Source: Microbacterium arabinogalactanolyticum (GTDB taxonomy: Bacteria > Actinomycetota > Actinomycetes > Actinomycetales > Microbacteriaceae). From it: a stretch of DNA of 64,000 nucleotides. The notes under the pieces were generated by a model, which saw nothing but the letters and a program-made list of their open reading frames with translations, had not been told where the DNA came from and did no database searches. The translations under genes and the position numbers were made by a program. Shown in pieces: positions 59,434 to 64,000 of the stretch. Positions within the stretch are counted from its first letter, which is position 1. Each line of letters begins with the position of its first letter. The DNA lies in contig NZ_BRZC01000004.1 in assembly GCF_030268005.1 (NCBI RefSeq), positions 932,926-996,925 on the forward strand. The letters run 5' to 3'.

Positions 59434-60885
59434 GTGACCGATCTGATCTCCGGACCCGATACGGGCGCGATCCCGCAGGCCGCACCGACCGAGGTGCTGC
59501 CTCCCGTCGACGGTGAGCCGCCGATGGAATGGGCGCCCACCGAGCCCGCCCGCAAGAAGCGCCGCCTGGGCCTGTGGCTGGGTCTCGGCGCGGGAGCCCT
59601 TCTGGTCGCCGCCGCCGGCGCCTCCCTCATCCTCATCGCTCCCGGCACCACGATCGCCGGCGTCCCCGTCGGCGGCATGACCCCCGGCATGGCCGCCGAG
59701 GCCGTGAGCAACCGCGTCGCCGCGACCGAGATCGAGCTGACCGGCGCCGGAGACGGAACCACGCTGACGGGCAGCGAGCTGGGCGCGAGCGTCGACGCCA
59801 AGGCGCTCGCCGATCAGGCCTTCGCCGACCGCCCCCTGTGGAACATCAGCACCTGGATGGGCAAGGCGATCGTCCCCGAGGTGAAGCTCGACCCGCAGGC
59901 CGCCGACCACGCGCTGCGCGCCGCCGTCCCGACCAGCTATGTCGATCCGGTCGACTCCAACGTGTCCTTCGATGCGGCGTCCGCCGCGTACACGGTCACT
60001 CCCTCCAAGAGCGGCACCGGTATCTCGGTCCCCGACCTGGCGGCTGCGTTCACCGCGGCATCCGCCAAGGGCAGCACGTCGTTCTCGTTCTCCGGCGACG
60101 CGACCGAGGTCGCCCCTGCCGTCGACGAGAAGACTGCCACAGCCACCGCCGAGAAGCTCAACGGGATGCTCGCCACGATCGGCTTCTACGTCGGCGACGA
60201 GCGCACCGTGCCCATCGCGCCCGACGTCGCGGCGAGCTGGCTGAAGATCGACGACGTCGACGGCAAGCTGAAGATCACCGCCGACCAGTCGGCCATCCAG
60301 ACCGCCGTCGCAGGGCTCCCCGCCCTCGTGAACCGCGCGCCCGTGAACGCGACGAACATCGTCGACTCCAAGGGCAAGGTGCTCAGCGCCCTCACCGCAG
60401 GTCAGGACGGCCGCACCCTCGGCGACACCGCGGGCATCGCATCCGCCTTCGCCACGCAGCTGGGTGACGGCAAGGCGAACTTCGCTCTGCCGGTGAACTC
60501 CACGCCGTTCGAGACGACCACGGTCTTCCGCCGCCTCGAGGTCGACATCAGCGAGCAGAAGACGTACCTGTACGAGAACGAGAAGCTCGTCCAGACGTGG
60601 AAGATCTCGTCCGGTCTGCCCGGCACGCCGACCCCGCTCGGGCACTTCACGGTGTTCGCGCACACCGCCAAGCAGGACATGGGCTGCTTCGAGGGCGCCG
60701 TGTACTGCACCAAGGACGTGCCCTGGAACACCTGGTTCGCCCCGAACATCGCCTTCCACGGCGCATACTGGCACAACAACTTCGGCCACCGCATGAGCCA
60801 CGGCTGCGTGAACATGCCGCCGAGCATCGCCAAGCAGGTCTACGACATGACCCCGAAGGGCCTCGAGGTCTGGGTGCATGCCTGA
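59434..60885 (+). CDS. L,D-transpeptidase with tandem peptidoglycan-binding-like domains
   Basis: A 483-residue cell-envelope enzyme. A basic stretch (EPARKKRRLG) precedes one membrane helix (residues about 45-67), so it is a type II membrane protein with the rest outside. Residues 75-330 form two YkuD-associated repeat domains. The C-terminal YkuD domain has HGAYWHNNFGHRMSHGCVNM with the catalytic Cys in SHGCVN. It makes 3-3 cross-links or anchors in peptidoglycan. GTG at 59434 follows GGGGGGTGA; an ATG at 59419 is an alternative start. Confidence 0.92.
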   Translation: MTDLISGPDTGAIPQAAPTEVLPPVDGEPPMEWAPTEPARKKRRLGLWLGLGAGALLVAAAGASLILIAPGTTIAGVPVGGMTPGMAAEAVSNRVAATEIELTGAGDGTTLTGSELGASVDAKALADQAFADRPLWNISTWMGKAIVPEVKLDPQAADHALRAAVPTSYVDPVDSNVSFDAASAAYTVTPSKSGTGISVPDLAAAFTAASAKGSTSFSFSGDATEVAPAVDEKTATATAEKLNGMLATIGFYVGDERTVPIAPDVAASWLKIDDVDGKLKITADQSAIQTAVAGLPALVNRAPVNATNIVDSKGKVLSALTAGQDGRTLGDTAGIASAFATQLGDGKANFALPVNSTPFETTTVFRRLEVDISEQKTYLYENEKLVQTWKISSGLPGTPTPLGHFTVFAHTAKQDMGCFEGAVYCTKDVPWNTWFAPNIAFHGAYWHNNFGHRMSHGCVNMPPSIAKQVYDMTPKGLEVWVHA

Positions 60886-60905
60886 GAGAAGCTGAGACCG
60901 AGACG

Positions 60906-60944
60906 GGGGAGCGGATGCCATCGGCATCCGCTCCCCTTTTCTTT
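60906..60944 (+). terminator. Intrinsic terminator of the L,D-transpeptidase gene
   Basis: GGGGAGCGGATGCC (60906-60919) pairs perfectly with GGCATCCGCTCCCC (60923-60936) around a 3-nt loop and is followed by TTTTCTTT. It is the clearest Rho-independent terminator in the window. Confidence 0.92.
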
Positions 60945-60980
60945 GCGGTCCACCGGACCGCCGCGTCCGCAGACGAGGAA

Positions 60981-61008
60981 CGGGCGGATGCTGTGCAGCA
61001 TCCGCCCG
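60981..61008 (-). terminator. Hairpin terminator of icd
   Basis: CGGGCGGATGCTG (60981-60993) pairs with CAGCATCCGCCCG (60996-61008). It lies 15 nt beyond the icd stop on the minus strand, with TTCCTC following in that direction. Confidence 0.7.
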
Positions 61009-61022
61009 TTCTCAGTGCCTGA

Positions 61023-63242
<2,220 letters not shown>

Positions 63243-63269
63243 CGGATCTCCGTTCGCGAGGGCAGATTT

Positions 63270-63287
63270 TATCTCGATACCAAGATA
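63270..63287. promoter_or_regulatory. Palindrome upstream of icd
   Basis: TATCT-N8-AGATA, an 18-bp site symmetric at 14 of 18 positions, 28 nt upstream of the icd start. The minus-strand sequence TAAAAT next to it may be the -10. The regulator is unknown. Confidence 0.45.
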
Positions 63288-63379
63288 CCCGAGTCCGCTT
63301 CCCGGCACCCCTTCAGGGTTCCGACACCGGGGCCGCCGTTTCCGCGACAGAAGCCCGCGGAGGGGCTAGCCTGGGTTCC

Positions 63380-63838
63380 ATGTCGGAACTGCGTGTGGTC
63401 GAACTGTCCGCGGCGACGATCGTCGCCGTCAACAATCTGTCCCTCAAGCCCGGCCAGGAGCAGTTCCTGGCACCGGTCTCCTACGGGATCGCCGCCACCG
63501 TGGTGAACCCCCAGACCTCCTGGCAGCGCGTGGTGCTCGACGGTGACGAGGTGGTGGGCTTCGTCAGTGCGAGCTTCGACGCGGATGCCCCCGAGGAGCA
63601 CTTCCGCAGCGTGCTGTGGCGCATCAACGTGGACGCCGACGACCAGGGTCGCGGTGTCGGGCGCTTCGCCGTCAAGACTCTGATCGACGAGGCCCGCGCA
63701 CGCGGCGTCGATCACGTGAACGTGATCTACGAGGCCGGTGAGGGCGGCCCCGAGGCGTTCTTCCGCCGCGTGGGCTTCGAGCCGGTCGGCGAGACCGAGT
63801 ACTCCGAGGTCATCGCGCAGATCCGCGTCACGGACTGA
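63380..63838 (+). CDS. GNAT-family N-acetyltransferase
   Basis: A 152-residue acetyltransferase. The acetyl-CoA loop is DDQGRGVGRFAVKTL (Q-x-x-G-x-G/A type), followed by HVNVIYEAGEGGPEAFFRRVGFEP. The N-terminal LKPGQEQFLAPVSYGIAA recalls polyamine-type acetyltransferases, but the substrate cannot be told. It diverges from icd across 137 nt. Confidence 0.9.
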   Translation: MSELRVVELSAATIVAVNNLSLKPGQEQFLAPVSYGIAATVVNPQTSWQRVVLDGDEVVGFVSASFDADAPEEHFRSVLWRINVDADDQGRGVGRFAVKTLIDEARARGVDHVNVIYEAGEGGPEAFFRRVGFEPVGETEYSEVIAQIRVTD

Positions 63839-64000
63839 ACCGGCGGCGGGGCCTCGGATCCCCTCCCCCACCGAGACCCCGTCGCCGCTCCCCCTGAGAG
63901 CGCTCCCGCGCGGCATCCGCCTGCGTGCGCCCGTCACTTCTGAAGGACGTTCCCACTTCTGAAGGATGCCGGCGTTGCAGGCATCCTTCAGACCTGCGTT
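63839..64000. repeat. REP-like element at the window end (cut)
   Basis: After 95 nt without features, two direct arms (63935-63952 and 63954-63970) are followed by a loop and an inverse arm (63980-63996). CTGAAGGATGCC (63959-63970) pairs perfectly with GGCATCCTTCAG (63980-63991). The cores CTTCTGAAGGACG and GGCATCCTTCAGA are identical to those of the element at 35343-35418. The expected fourth arm would lie beyond the window. Confidence 0.7.

Overview
The window is high-GC DNA whose codon use, RNA control elements and gene families fit an actinobacterium, most probably a member of the Microbacteriaceae such as Microbacterium. This is inferred from gene content and style; no rRNA or other phylogenetic marker is present. 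Coding density is very high and many genes overlap by 4 nt (ATGA or GTGA), so long operons are the rule. I see no IS element, phage, CRISPR array, tRNA or rRNA gene.

Region 1 (1-18150) is a catabolic island. The left arm, on the minus strand, runs from a Dpp/Opp-type peptide ABC transporter through two pairs of unusual metallo-beta-lactamase-fold proteins, a substrate-binding lipoprotein, a cysteine hydrolase, a polysaccharide-deacetylase-family hydrolase, a cupin, an HpaI-like aldolase, an XRE-cupin regulator and a maleate-isomerase-like protein. The divergent right arm encodes a class IV aminotransferase, an acetamidase/formamidase, a dihydropyrimidinase and an MFS exporter. Many C-N hydrolases plus an oligopeptide-type importer suggest uptake and stepwise opening of a cyclic amide, imide or ureide; the substrate is unknown. 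Palindromes of the form TTCAnTAnAnTGAA lie over the -10 regions of three promoters, which suggests one regulon.

Region 2 (18252-26446) holds a class II glutamine amidotransferase, a ThDP-dependent enzyme with an in-frame REP-like insertion, a CPA1 cation/proton antiporter, and an ABC-2 exporter with a DesKR-type two-component system.

Region 3 (26531-43427) looks like an aromatic amine and 4-hydroxyphenylacetate island: FAD phenol hydroxylase, IclR regulator, APC permease, TetR, flavin amine oxidase, AraC regulator and aldehyde dehydrogenase, followed by the homoprotocatechuate meta-cleavage operon (FAH-RraA fusion, GntR, hpaE, hpaD, hpaH, hpaI) with a divergent MHS transporter. Together they could take tyramine or a similar amine to central metabolites. 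HpaBC and HpaF are absent here.

Region 4 (43560-64000) is mostly housekeeping: an MFS exporter, a DUF4188/TetR pair, glyA-folD behind a ZTP riboswitch, amino-sugar catabolism (GH20 hexosaminidase, nagA, nagB, ROK kinase, ROK repressor), a one-polypeptide sigma/anti-sigma protein, an FAD-linked oxidase, an L,D-transpeptidase, monomeric isocitrate dehydrogenase and a GNAT acetyltransferase. REP-like elements built as arm-arm-loop-arm'-arm' sit in several intergenic gaps and once inside a gene.
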